A stretch of DNA of 9,004 bases from Actinomycetota bacterium. GTDB lineage: Bacteria > Actinomycetota > Actinomycetes > Nanopelagicales > Nanopelagicaceae. Location of the stretch: contig SYAM01000107.1 in NCBI GenBank assembly GCA_005787645.1, forward strand, positions 1 to 9,004, written 5' to 3'. Below, in pieces: positions 1 through 6,771 of the stretch; the first letter of the stretch is position 1; every line of letters starts with the position of its first letter. A model generated the notes under the pieces. The model was given only the letters and a program-made list of their open reading frames with translations. It was not told the DNA's origin and made no database searches. Made by a program: the position numbers and the translations under genes.

Positions 1-2067
1 ATGAAAACGTTGACCAGCCGCGCTCTCGCTAATTCCTGTTCGGTCGAGGTAAGGCAAGATTCCGCCGAGGTGTAACGGCCATCCTGTTCCCAGCAACATA
101 CAGAGGTCGATCTCGGCAGCGGTAGCAACGACACCGTCATCGAGCATCATTCGCGCCTCTTGAGCAAGAGCGGTGAGCGCACGAGTGCGGACCTCATCGG
201 CGCTCGATGGCTTATCTCCCCGCTCGATACATGCAGCGGCGTCAGGATTAATAACGAGGTTGCCCTTCTCATCTCTGTTGTAGAAGGTACGGACGCCATT
301 TTTTACCAGTCGTTCGATCGTTGGGCTAACTTTGTATCGATCTCCCAGCGTTGCATTAAGAGTTTGAGCGACGTGGAGCGCCACCCCGGGGCCAACTAGG
401 CCGAGAAGTTCAAAGGAGCTCATCGGCAATCCCAGCGGCGTCATCGAACTGTCGGCAACTTCAGGCGAGGTTCCTTCATCAAGAGCGTCAGTTATCTCTC
501 CCATAAAGCGCATGAGTAGGCGATTGACGACGAAGGCAGGTGCATCTTTTACGATCACCATGGTCTTCTTGAGTTCCTTACCGATAACCACAGCGGTGGC
601 AGTGGTCGCATCGTCGGTATGAGGCGTGCGTGCTATCTCTAAAAGTGGCATCACAGCAACGGGATTGAAGAAGTGGAACCCGATAACTCGCTCGGGATTC
701 TTCAAGTGATCTGACATCTTCGATACCGACAATGACGAGGTATTAGTCGCCAAGATGCACTCAGGGGAGATGATTGTCTCAAGTTCGCTAAAGAGCTTCC
801 GTTTGATCTCCATCTCTTCGAAGACTGCCTCGATGATGAAATCACACGGAGCAAAATCCTTGTTACTCGTGCTCCCGGTGAGGATATTTTTTAGCCAACC
901 AGCCTCTTCATCTCGCATGCGCTTCTTGGATACCAAGGTATCGAGCTCATTATGAATCCAGGCTAAGCCTTTATCTACTCGAGCGTGATCAAGATCGGTG
1001 ATGTGAACCGGAACTTTGAGGTTGCGCAAAATCAGTAAGGCTAATTGGGAGGCCATCAACCCTGCACCAACAACGCCCACACGCATGATTTTTCTGGCAA
1101 GCGCTGGCTTTGGTGCGCCCTCCACCTTCTTCTTACTCTTCTGGATCAAATTAAAGGCGTATATCGATGCTCGGAAGGGATCGCCCATCACTAATTCATT
1201 GAGAGCATCGTCTTCAGCAGCAAATCCCGAATCGCGTGTTGCCGTCCGCGATTGCGCCATCAACTGGAGCGCTAACCGTGGCGCATCAACTGGTGCCGCA
1301 CCATACTTCTTCGATTTTGCTCCAGATCCAATTTCAGCCGCTGATTGCCAGGCTCCATCATCTGAGAGGTGATTGGTCCGTTCGATTCTCTTTTTTCCAG
1401 AGAGTATCTCTGCGGCAAAGGAGAGGGATTTTTCGAGAAAATCAGCGGGTAGATAGACCGCATCGACAATTCCAAGTTCAAGAGCCTCTGGCGCCTTAAG
1501 CATGGTGTTGTTGTTGAGCGCATTGACCATGATTACCTTGGCTGCCTTTTCGGGGCCGATCAATTGCGGCAATAAAGTTGCTCCTCCCCATCCTGGAACT
1601 AATCCAAGGAAAACTTCGGGGAGGGCGACAAAAGCGGTGCTGGCAAGGGTTCGGTAATTGCAGTGCAGACCAATTTCTAATCCACCACCAAGAGCCAACC
1701 CATTGATAAATGCGAAAGTGGGTTTGCCACATTCACCTAGACGACGGAAGACATCGTGCCCAAATTTTCCAAAGGCTCGTGCTTGCGCGCCATCTGTGAC
1801 GCTAGCGACTCCGCTGAGGTCAGCGCCGGCTGCGAAGATGAATGGCTTTCCGGTCACTCCAATCGCATCTGCGCCAGAGGCGAGCGCACTATCAATCGCG
1901 TTATTAAGTTCGGTCAAACCTTCAGGACCTATGGTGTTTGGTCGATTGTAATCTAATCCATTATCTAAGGTGATGAGGGCGAGTTTTCCTGCGAAACCAA
2001 ATGCTCCTAGATCTACTTCGCGGACTACTGCTTTTGTTACGACTTCTTCTGGAGTGGAAGCGCTCAC
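1..2067 (-). CDS. fadB: FadB-type fatty-acid oxidation complex alpha subunit, 3' end cut by window edge
   Basis: Multifunctional beta-oxidation enzyme: an enoyl-CoA hydratase half and an NAD-dependent L-3-hydroxyacyl-CoA dehydrogenase half, acting in the cytoplasm on acyl-CoA with the thiolase encoded just upstream. The frame is open for 689 codons, with no stop before the left edge. Hydratase (about 15-200): the GGGLE and LPE motifs supply the two catalytic glutamates, E131 and E151, with the spacing seen in E. coli FadB (E119/E139). Dehydrogenase: dinucleotide-binding GVVGAGLMA at 331-339, NTSSLSV near 442, GFHFFNP with catalytic H465, its partner E477 twelve residues on, and FVVNR near 512. 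The C-terminal helical region ends in GQRFH, so probably only a few residues are missing. The start is GTG, 2 nt after the fadA stop; GGGAAG at 2073-2078 could serve as a ribosome site, and translational coupling is likely. Family and function are secure; chain-length preference cannot be read. Confidence 0.95.
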   Translation of the reverse strand, partial: MSASTPEEVVTKAVVREVDLGAFGFAGKLALITLDNGLDYNRPNTIGPEGLTELNNAIDSALASGADAIGVTGKPFIFAAGADLSGVASVTDGAQARAFGKFGHDVFRRLGECGKPTFAFINGLALGGGLEIGLHCNYRTLASTAFVALPEVFLGLVPGWGGATLLPQLIGPEKAAKVIMVNALNNNTMLKAPEALELGIVDAVYLPADFLEKSLSFAAEILSGKKRIERTNHLSDDGAWQSAAEIGSGAKSKKYGAAPVDAPRLALQLMAQSRTATRDSGFAAEDDALNELVMGDPFRASIYAFNLIQKSKKKVEGAPKPALARKIMRVGVVGAGLMASQLALLILRNLKVPVHITDLDHARVDKGLAWIHNELDTLVSKKRMRDEEAGWLKNILTGSTSNKDFAPCDFIIEAVFEEMEIKRKLFSELETIISPECILATNTSSLSVSKMSDHLKNPERVIGFHFFNPVAVMPLLEIARTPHTDDATTATAVVIGKELKKTMVIVKDAPAFVVNRLLMRFMGEITDALDEGTSPEVADSSMTPLGLPMSSFELLGLVGPGVALHVAQTLNATLGDRYKVSPTIERLVKNGVRTFYNRDEKGNLVINPDAAACIERGDKPSSADEVRTRALTALAQEARMMLDDGVVATAAEIDLCMLLGTGWPLHLGGILPYLDRTGISESAAGQRFH

Positions 2068-2069
2068 GA

Positions 2070-3284
2070 TTACTTCCCACCCTTTCCAGTGAAGTGCGGG
2101 TTCTCCCAGATAATGGTGCCACCCATGCCTAATCCGATACACATCGTCGTAATTCCATAGCGCACCTCAGGATGCTCCTCGAAACCTCGGGCGAGATTAA
2201 GGATGAGGCGAATTCCGGAAGAGGCGAGTGGATGCCCAACGGCAATTGCACCGCCATAGATATTTACCCGTGGATCATCATCAGCGATACCGAAGTGATC
2301 CAAGAACGCTAAGACTTGAATTGAGAAGGCTTCGTTCACTTCAAAGAGGCCGATTTGATCAATTGTGAGCCCCGCCTTGTCGAGAGCCTTTATCGTTGCT
2401 GGAACTGGGCCGTAACCCATGATCTCGGGAGCAACTCCTGCAAAAGCGAAGGAGAGTAACTTTGCTTTAGGTGCAAGTCCCCGTTTTGTCGCTTCACGAT
2501 CGCTCATGAGAAGAGCAGCAGTTGCGCCATCATTTAAACCCGCGGCATTACCAGGTGTCACTCGCCCCGCTGGTCGAAATGGAGTTTTTAATCCAGCTAA
2601 ACCTTCCATCGTGGTGGTTGGTCGCGGTGGCTCATCTACAGTAGCCACACCCCAACCTAATTCTGGTGAGCGAACAGCTACTGGAATTAAGTCGCGTTGG
2701 ATTTTCCCTGCTTGATATGCAGCAGCGGTCTTCATCTGCGAGTTATAGGCGTAACGATCGGCACGCTCTTTGGTTAGATGCGGAAATTTGTCGTGGAGTC
2801 GTTCCGCGGTGGCGCCCATAGAGAGCGCATCTTGATCGACCATCTTCTCAGCTAAATAACGTGGATTGGGATCCATGAGATCGCCCATCGGGTGATTGCC
2901 CATATGTTCCACGCCGCCCGCTAATGCAATGTCATACGCGCCCATCGCAATACTTCCAGCGAGAGTGGTGACAGAAGTAAGGGCGCCAGCGCACCAGCGA
3001 TCAACAGAGTAACCAGGAACAGATTGAGGGATACCTGCAAGTAGAGATGCGCTCCTGCCGATATTCATACCTTGATCGCCATTTTGCGCAGCGGCGGCAA
3101 TTGCGACATCGTCGATATCCTCTGGAGAAACTTTTTCATTACGTTCGAGGAGCCCTCGAATACAGCGCACCATGATGTCGTCGGCGCGAGTGCCTGCGTA
3201 GAGGCTCCCAGCTTTTCCGAAGGGGGTGCGGACTGCGTCGATGAGAACTACTTGATTTTTGTTATGGCTACTCTGGTTAGTCAT
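2070..3284 (-). CDS. fadA: Acetyl-CoA acyltransferase (thiolase), beta subunit of fatty-acid oxidation complex
   Basis: Degradative thiolase, cleaving 3-ketoacyl-CoA with CoA to acetyl-CoA and a shortened acyl-CoA, the last step of each beta-oxidation round. With the ATG chosen here the protein has 404 residues, usual for FadA. The nucleophile is C98 in DRWCAGALTS; the other active-site elements are NEAF (N317), GHP with H351, and C382 in MCIGLGMGG. The frame also extends upstream to a GTG at 3314, but the ATG at 3284 is preferred because GAGGGA (3291-3296) lies 6 nt ahead of it and VVLIDAVRTPFG, the normal thiolase opening, follows soon after. fadB starts 2 nt downstream, so the two form an operon encoding the alpha and beta subunits. 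The gap to the upstream iron permease gene holds a palindrome that may control the pair. The alternative, a biosynthetic acetoacetyl-CoA thiolase, is less likely given the FadB partner. Confidence 0.95.
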   Translation of the reverse strand: MTNQSSHNKNQVVLIDAVRTPFGKAGSLYAGTRADDIMVRCIRGLLERNEKVSPEDIDDVAIAAAAQNGDQGMNIGRSASLLAGIPQSVPGYSVDRWCAGALTSVTTLAGSIAMGAYDIALAGGVEHMGNHPMGDLMDPNPRYLAEKMVDQDALSMGATAERLHDKFPHLTKERADRYAYNSQMKTAAAYQAGKIQRDLIPVAVRSPELGWGVATVDEPPRPTTTMEGLAGLKTPFRPAGRVTPGNAAGLNDGATAALLMSDREATKRGLAPKAKLLSFAFAGVAPEIMGYGPVPATIKALDKAGLTIDQIGLFEVNEAFSIQVLAFLDHFGIADDDPRVNIYGGAIAVGHPLASSGIRLILNLARGFEEHPEVRYGITTMCIGLGMGGTIIWENPHFTGKGGK

Positions 3285-3290
3285 CAGTTG

Positions 3291-3296
3291 TCCCTC
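3291..3296 (-). promoter_or_regulatory. Ribosome binding site deciding the fadA start
   Basis: GAGGGA on the minus strand, 6 nt before the ATG at 3284. It is the clearest Shine-Dalgarno in the window and is the reason for preferring this ATG over the in-frame GTG at 3314, which has nothing comparable in front of it. Confidence 0.7.
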
Positions 3297-3347
3297 AATC
3301 CTCGCGCTCTGCACGCGCCCATTGCATCGAGCTACGCACAGGGTTAG

Positions 3348-3363
3348 GTTACTGGCGAGTAAC
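3348..3363. promoter_or_regulatory. Perfect palindrome GTTACT-N4-AGTAAC, candidate fadAB operator
   Basis: Six-base perfect arms around a 4-base centre. It directly abuts the stop codon of the iron permease gene (3364-3366) and lies 64 bp before the fadA ATG. On the minus strand a TAACCT sequence (3346-3351), which fits the loose actinobacterial -10 pattern TANNNT, overlaps the arm nearer fadA; no convincing -35 was found. A palindrome of this size over a promoter resembles sites bound by TetR-family repressors, which often control fatty-acid degradation genes in actinobacteria (family knowledge); the link here is inference. A terminator is less likely because the stem is short and AT-rich and no T run follows. 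Confidence 0.45.
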
Positions 3364-4197
3364 TTACTTCGCCACTACCCCTTGAGATGCGGGCATGTCT
3401 TTGCCGCTCTTGCGGAGGTAAATCGGCAGGATGAGGGTCAAGAAGGCTCCCCATGCCAAGAATTCCACCCATGTGAATGCGGTACGAAAACCGAGAGTTC
3501 CCTGGAGGAAAGTTGCCGCCACCGAATCTGGAGCCATCCACGCGGAGATGTTCCATGCGTAGGAGCCTTCCCCTGGGAACCAGCCCAACTCCTGAAACTC
3601 ATGAACTCCGTATGCAAGAACGCCTGCTGCAATCACAACAAGTGCCACTCCAGTGATGGTGAAGAACTTACTCAAATTGATGGTGATGGCTCGACGATAG
3701 ATCAACCAACCCAATGCAACGGCAGAGACCAATCCGATGGTCAATCCCAATGCGGGAGTGCTATTGGAGGTTGCAGTGCGAAAATTTGCATAGGCAAAAA
3801 CGGCTGTTTCCAGACCCTCACGTACTACCGCAAAAAATGCCGCAAGAGCGAGCGTTAATGGTCCAGTAGTGAGAGCAGTCGAGACTTTCCCTTGTAGCTC
3901 ATTGCGAAGTCCTCGCGCTGCGCTCTTCATCCAAAAGACCATCCATGTAACCAGTCCCACTGCGAGCAGCGATGTAGTGCCGGCAAAAAATTGTTCTCCT
4001 CGCTCAGATAATTCAGCAGAGGTAAAGGCGAGGAAGCCACCTGTTGCAAAACTCAATAACAGTGCGGCGGCGACGCCGATCCAGACTGATGCGAGGTGTT
4101 TACGGTTTCCCACCTTGACGATGTAGGCAATTAAGATTCCCACGATCAGTGCGGCTTCAAGACCTTCTCGGATTCCCACGAGGAAATTGCTAAGCAT
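3364..4197 (-). CDS. efeU: FTR1/EfeU-family iron permease
   Basis: Integral membrane iron transporter of the FTR1 family. The 277 residues match the usual length of bacterial EfeU (about 276). Two REGLE motifs, at 10-14 in the first membrane helix and 126-130 in a later helix, are the family's signature iron-binding motifs. About seven hydrophobic helices can be picked out (roughly 5-28, 35-58, 72-92, 113-137, 149-168, 178-198, 241-261). A hydrophilic stretch with GWFPGEGSYAW (about 205-215) and a short basic tail follow the family layout. In characterised systems EfeU works with periplasmic EfeO and the haem peroxidase EfeB; neither is in this window, so the partner is distant or absent. The ATG has no good Shine-Dalgarno; a TAGGCT box ends 6 nt upstream, so the mRNA may be leaderless. 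The gene sits between rnd and fadA, which have no evident iron link. Confidence 0.9.
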   Translation of the reverse strand: MLSNFLVGIREGLEAALIVGILIAYIVKVGNRKHLASVWIGVAAALLLSFATGGFLAFTSAELSERGEQFFAGTTSLLAVGLVTWMVFWMKSAARGLRNELQGKVSTALTTGPLTLALAAFFAVVREGLETAVFAYANFRTATSNSTPALGLTIGLVSAVALGWLIYRRAITINLSKFFTITGVALVVIAAGVLAYGVHEFQELGWFPGEGSYAWNISAWMAPDSVAATFLQGTLGFRTAFTWVEFLAWGAFLTLILPIYLRKSGKDMPASQGVVAK

Positions 4198-4203
4198 GAG
4201 CTA

Positions 4204-4232
4204 AGCCTAAAGGCCGGAGAGTATTTACGCAA
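4204..4232 (-). promoter_or_regulatory. Candidate promoter of the iron permease gene
   Basis: On the minus strand TTGCGT (4227-4232) is followed by 17 nt and TAGGCT (4204-4209), then 6 nt to the ATG at 4197. The -10 fits TANNNT; the -35 keeps only the TTG of the consensus. With transcription starting about 7 nt past the -10, the mRNA would begin at or very near the start codon. The -35 lies inside the inverted repeat at 4225-4248, so a regulator bound there would block the promoter. Called by eye only. Confidence 0.45.
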
Positions 4233-4248
4233 CTAATGTGTTGCGTAA
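4225..4248. promoter_or_regulatory. Inverted repeat TTACGCAAC-N6-GTTGCGTAA between rnd and iron permease gene
   Basis: Perfect 9-base arms separated by 6 bases, beginning 1 bp past the RNase D stop codon (4250-4252). The arm nearer the iron permease gene covers its presumed -35. It could be the operator of a dimeric regulator of iron uptake, or a stem that ends or slows transcription from rnd. No T run follows on the minus strand, which weakens the terminator reading. It does not resemble the DtxR/IdeR 19-bp iron box. Confidence 0.5.
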
Positions 4249-4249
4249 T

Positions 4250-5584
4250 TCATGAGAGTTCGCTCACGCCCTCCTCAGCCTTGGATTCCAAGGGGGTGCT
4301 CGCCCCCTCAATCGAGAGAAGGAGTTTGGCGGAATGAGAGATCTGCCAGGGACGAGCGCCGCAGGAGGCGAGGAAGTCAACAACATCTGATTCGCTCCGC
4401 CCCCTTTGTGGAGGCTCCTGCCAGCAGAAGCGACGGATGGTGTCGGGGGAGAGGAGATTCTCTGCCGGCAGATCAAGTTCGGCGGCGCGATCGCTGAGTG
4501 CTTTTCGAGCATGAGTCAATCGGGCGTAGGCAAGAGGAGAGCGTTCCTTCCAGATACGCAAATGTGCCGGCGGTCCATCAGAGGCGGCAGGCCGTGCAAC
4601 TGTGGGATGCGCTCGCGCTGCTTCCAACGCGCCCCACCAGAGTTGAGCATCTCGTTTGAGAGCTGACACTGCTTTCAGTTGGAGAAGAGTCGAAGGTGGT
4701 TTAAGTGCAACATTGACCAACGCTCGATCATTAAGAATTCGTCCGGCGGCGATATCACGCTCCTGCGCAATCGCATCACGCACCCGCCACATCTCACGCA
4801 CGATGGCAAGTTGTTCTGGTTTCTTCACTTGGTGTATTCCTGAAGTCCTTCGCCATGGCTCTCGGCGCGGAGCAAATGGTGGAGCATTTAGAGCCGCTGT
4901 CGACTCCTGGAGCGCCCACTCAAGTTTCTCTCTCTCGCGCAAGACCCTGACAATCTCATCTTTGAGATCGAGAAGAACATCTACATCGAGGGCTGCATAG
5001 ATCAACCAATCATGATGGAGAGGTCGCTGTGACCAATCCACGGCGGAGTGCTCTTTAGCTAGTCGGATATTTAATAGTGATTCGGTGAGAGCGCCGAGTC
5101 CAACTCGGGGAAAACCCGCAATCCTTCCAGCAAGTTCGGTGTCAAAGAGCGATGTTGGCTCAATCCCGACCTCACGCAAACAGGGTAGGTCTTGAGAACT
5201 TGCATGGATGATCACTTGGCAGCTGCGAATCACATCATTGAGTTCAGAGAAAACCTGACGGGGATCACTTCCCGAGAATGCGATGGGATCGATGAGATGG
5301 AGCCCACCACCTCGTCGAAATATTTGGATCAAATATGCCCGTTGCGAATATTTATATCCTGATGCGCGTTCAGCATCAAGGGCGATATCGCCTTCACCTT
5401 GCTTCAGTTGCGAAACTGCACTTTCCAGTCCCTCGAGAGTAGAAATAATTTCAGGAAGCGGGGTACGAGGTGCAGTAAGGAGAGGTATTTGCTCCTGCTC
5501 CTGTTCGGGCCCCTCCTCCAGCAATTCCTCGGACAATGGATTACTTGCTCGTGCTATTCCGTCGAACCATCGTGGAGACGCCAT
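4250..5584 (-). CDS. rnd: Ribonuclease D family 3'-5' exoribonuclease with HRDC domain
   Basis: DEDD-superfamily 3'-5' exoribonuclease, expected to trim the 3' ends of tRNA precursors and other stable RNAs in the cytoplasm. From the ATG used here the protein has 444 residues. Exonuclease motifs: ALDAERASGYKYSQR with D70 and E72, HASSQDLPCL with D132, and YAALD with Y196 and D200, making it DEDDy type. An HRDC nucleic-acid-binding domain follows at about 255-330, and a second helical HRDC-like segment fills the C-terminus to about 425. The start is uncertain: the frame is open to a TTG at 5623, GTG and ATG are adjacent at 5587 and 5584, and none has a good ribosome site. The recognisable family opening (IPLLTAPR) begins only about 32 residues in, after an acidic EEGPEQEQEQ stretch. 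The gene overlaps the DUF3000 end by 44 nt, pointing to coupled translation. Confidence 0.92.
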   Translation of the reverse strand: MASPRWFDGIARASNPLSEELLEEGPEQEQEQIPLLTAPRTPLPEIISTLEGLESAVSQLKQGEGDIALDAERASGYKYSQRAYLIQIFRRGGGLHLIDPIAFSGSDPRQVFSELNDVIRSCQVIIHASSQDLPCLREVGIEPTSLFDTELAGRIAGFPRVGLGALTESLLNIRLAKEHSAVDWSQRPLHHDWLIYAALDVDVLLDLKDEIVRVLREREKLEWALQESTAALNAPPFAPRREPWRRTSGIHQVKKPEQLAIVREMWRVRDAIAQERDIAAGRILNDRALVNVALKPPSTLLQLKAVSALKRDAQLWWGALEAARAHPTVARPAASDGPPAHLRIWKERSPLAYARLTHARKALSDRAAELDLPAENLLSPDTIRRFCWQEPPQRGRSESDVVDFLASCGARPWQISHSAKLLLSIEGASTPLESKAEEGVSELS

Positions 5585-6125
5585 CACCGCGAGAGATGGG
5601 CGGTAAGCCGGCGCAATGTGCAAGTAATTCGGTCCATCGTTCGAGGTGATCGATGATCTCGGGAACGCTTTGGGCGAGGGGAGTCCACGAGGCGCGAATC
5701 TCCAGTTCAGTCAATGCACCTCGCTCGGCAAGTTCACCAAATGATGAACTGAGCGCAAGAGTTACCGTGCCACTTAAACCGGTCGCTGAAAGATCTGATA
5801 TCGACTCTTCAAACCATGACCATCCCACTTGAGGCAAGAGCGGGTCTGATCCCATCTCCTGTTCGATATCTGCTTTTATGAAAGTCACTGCACGCAAATC
5901 TCCACCCCATGTTTCTTGGCCCCCAGGCTCATGGAGCAATACGAAGCGTCCATTGGCCACTTCATGATCGCCTTCAAAACATTCGGCTGTGAGAGCGAAA
6001 CCAATAGAGGCAAGTTTTGCCGGAGCAGGAATTTCTTCACACTCAATTTCAGGGCGGGGACGGAAAGCACGAAGCTCGTTGAGTAATTCATCGACATCAC
6101 CGATGAAGCCACTGTCCCTACTCAT
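5541..6125 (-). CDS. DUF3000 family protein
   Basis: Conserved actinobacterial protein of unknown function, 194 residues. The sequence follows the family closely: RPRPEIECEEIPAPAKLASIGFAL (split here as RPEIECEEIPAP then KLASIGFAL) at about 23-45, the GRFVLLHEPGGQETWGG region at about 60-76, DPLLPQVGWSW at about 94-104, GTVTLALSSSFGELAE at about 119-134, EIRASWTPL near 142-151, and a helical tail ending AHCAGLPP before a variable basic end. No signal peptide or membrane segment is seen, so it is probably cytoplasmic. It starts 20 nt after the stop of the reductase gene, with ATG and no clear Shine-Dalgarno, and its last 44 nt overlap rnd. From memory, DUF3000 genes sit beside RNase D and near hemE in other actinobacteria, so a shared role with RNA processing is possible but unproven. 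Confidence 0.88.
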   Translation of the reverse strand: MSRDSGFIGDVDELLNELRAFRPRPEIECEEIPAPAKLASIGFALTAECFEGDHEVANGRFVLLHEPGGQETWGGDLRAVTFIKADIEQEMGSDPLLPQVGWSWFEESISDLSATGLSGTVTLALSSSFGELAERGALTELEIRASWTPLAQSVPEIIDHLERWTELLAHCAGLPPISRGDGVSTMVRRNSTSK

Positions 6126-6145
6126 ATATATAAGGGTAAAGAGGG

Positions 6146-6643
6146 CTATCCCATGCGTCGGGAGGCGCGCTCGTATCGCTCGAAGGTAGTGCCATTCACC
6201 TCTTCACGTGATGTGAGAGACATTTTTGCAAGGAGCAGATCCTCATCGAGGAAGTGGCCATCACCACGTGTGTGAGTTCGAGTGAGATAGAGAGAATCAA
6301 GAGATTCCTCTGTGAGTAGTTGATGGATAAGGGTGACCCCACCTTCACAGAGAATCGCCCCTGTGATCGCCTTACCGATCTCTTCGATAAATGCACCTGG
6401 ACTCAACCCTGTGGAGCGACGATAGATAAAAAGTCGGTGTGGAGTTTTGGCATATGGCTCACTCTCTGCTGTTCGCGAACCCACCACGATTGCCCCCAAC
6501 TCGGGGGAGTGACGGAGGGTGCGAAAGCGTGCCCGATCCTCCTGGGTAGTGATACCGCGGCTGACTCCATCCAGGGTGCTGGCAGAGTTTGCCCCCACAA
6601 CAAGGCAGGCGAGCACCCGTGGGCGCGAGGGTGGCAGATCCAT
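6146..6643 (-). CDS. RibD C-terminal domain (dihydrofolate-reductase-like) pyrimidine reductase family protein, short form
   Basis: Predicted NADPH-dependent reductase with the fold of the RibD C-terminal domain and dihydrofolate reductase, 165 residues. Visible family signs are VVGANSASTLDG (15-26) with the D of the S-x-DG-type motif, FRTLRHSPELGAIVVGSRTA (40-59) for the cofactor-binding strand and loop, EPYAKTPHRLFIY (62-74), and ILCEGGVTLIHQLL (97-110), the glycine-rich cofactor loop. No deaminase domain is attached, so it is not a complete RibD; at 165 residues it is short for the stand-alone actinobacterial versions, usually above 200. Substrate cannot be told: a riboflavin intermediate is one option, another pteridine or pyrimidine is equally open. 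The ATG lacks a Shine-Dalgarno but has TACTCT ending 7 nt upstream. It is the first gene of the leftward cluster and is divergent from the NlpC/P60 gene. Confidence 0.75.
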   Translation of the reverse strand: MDLPPSRPRVLACLVVGANSASTLDGVSRGITTQEDRARFRTLRHSPELGAIVVGSRTAESEPYAKTPHRLFIYRRSTGLSPGAFIEEIGKAITGAILCEGGVTLIHQLLTEESLDSLYLTRTHTRGDGHFLDEDLLLAKMSLTSREEVNGTTFERYERASRRMG

Positions 6644-6650
6644 AGCGATA

Positions 6651-6656
6651 AGAGTA
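6651..6656 (-). promoter_or_regulatory. Candidate -10 box of the leftward reductase gene
   Basis: TACTCT on the minus strand ends 7 nt before the ATG at 6643, the spacing expected of a leaderless transcript. No recognisable -35 lies 16 to 19 nt upstream, so support is the -10 pattern and the lack of a Shine-Dalgarno only. Confidence 0.35.
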
Positions 6657-6734
6657 AGTCAGCGCTGGGGGCGGGTGATTTGCTGAGAATTTGACGGAAA
6701 TAGCGCTCTTCCTGGTAGAGGCGAGGTTTTGAAG

Positions 6735-6764
6735 TTGAGCGCCGGATGAGAGGCTGGTTAGCCT
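6735..6764 (+). promoter_or_regulatory. Candidate promoter of the NlpC/P60-pimB' unit
   Basis: TTGAGC (6735-6740), an 18-nt spacer and TAGCCT (6759-6764), then exactly 7 nt to the ATG at 6772. This fits a housekeeping actinobacterial promoter whose transcript starts at the A of the start codon. A GAGG lies only 2 nt before the ATG, too close for normal ribosome binding, which supports the leaderless reading. Confidence 0.5.
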
Positions 6765-6771
6765 TGAGGTT

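Noticed and set aside
1016..1372. 118-codon plus-strand open frame
   Set aside because: It is antisense to fadB, which is uninterrupted and motif-complete across the same bases.
3285..3314. GTG at 3314 as the fadA start (10 extra residues)
   Set aside because: No ribosome site precedes it, while the ATG at 3284 has GAGGGA at good spacing and gives the normal thiolase N-terminus.
3259..3858. 199-codon plus-strand open frame
   Set aside because: It lies antisense to the iron permease and thiolase genes, which carry clear family motifs. Its own translation is Cys/His/Ser-rich and low in recognisable structure, as expected of a shadow frame.
4190..4212. DtxR/IdeR-like iron box at the iron permease start
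   Set aside because: The minus strand contains TTAGG followed by a second TTAG, but aligned to the 19-bp consensus only about half the positions match and there is no inverted symmetry.
5585..5623. TTG at 5623 as the RNase D start
   Set aside because: It would increase the overlap with DUF3000 to 83 nt and add residues the family does not have; ATG 5584 is kept, though the true start could be different.
6131..6136. TACCCT as a leaderless -10 for the DUF3000 gene
   Set aside because: The gap to the ATG is only 5 nt, no -35 is visible, and the gene follows the reductase by 20 nt, so operon expression is sufficient.
6320..6694. 124-codon plus-strand open frame
   Set aside because: It is antisense to the RibD_C-like reductase and has no start signal or family resemblance.
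6691..6696. TTGACG as a plus-strand -35
   Set aside because: No TANNNT box lies 16 to 18 nt downstream; TTGAGC with TAGCCT at 6735-6764 is the better promoter for the NlpC/P60 gene.
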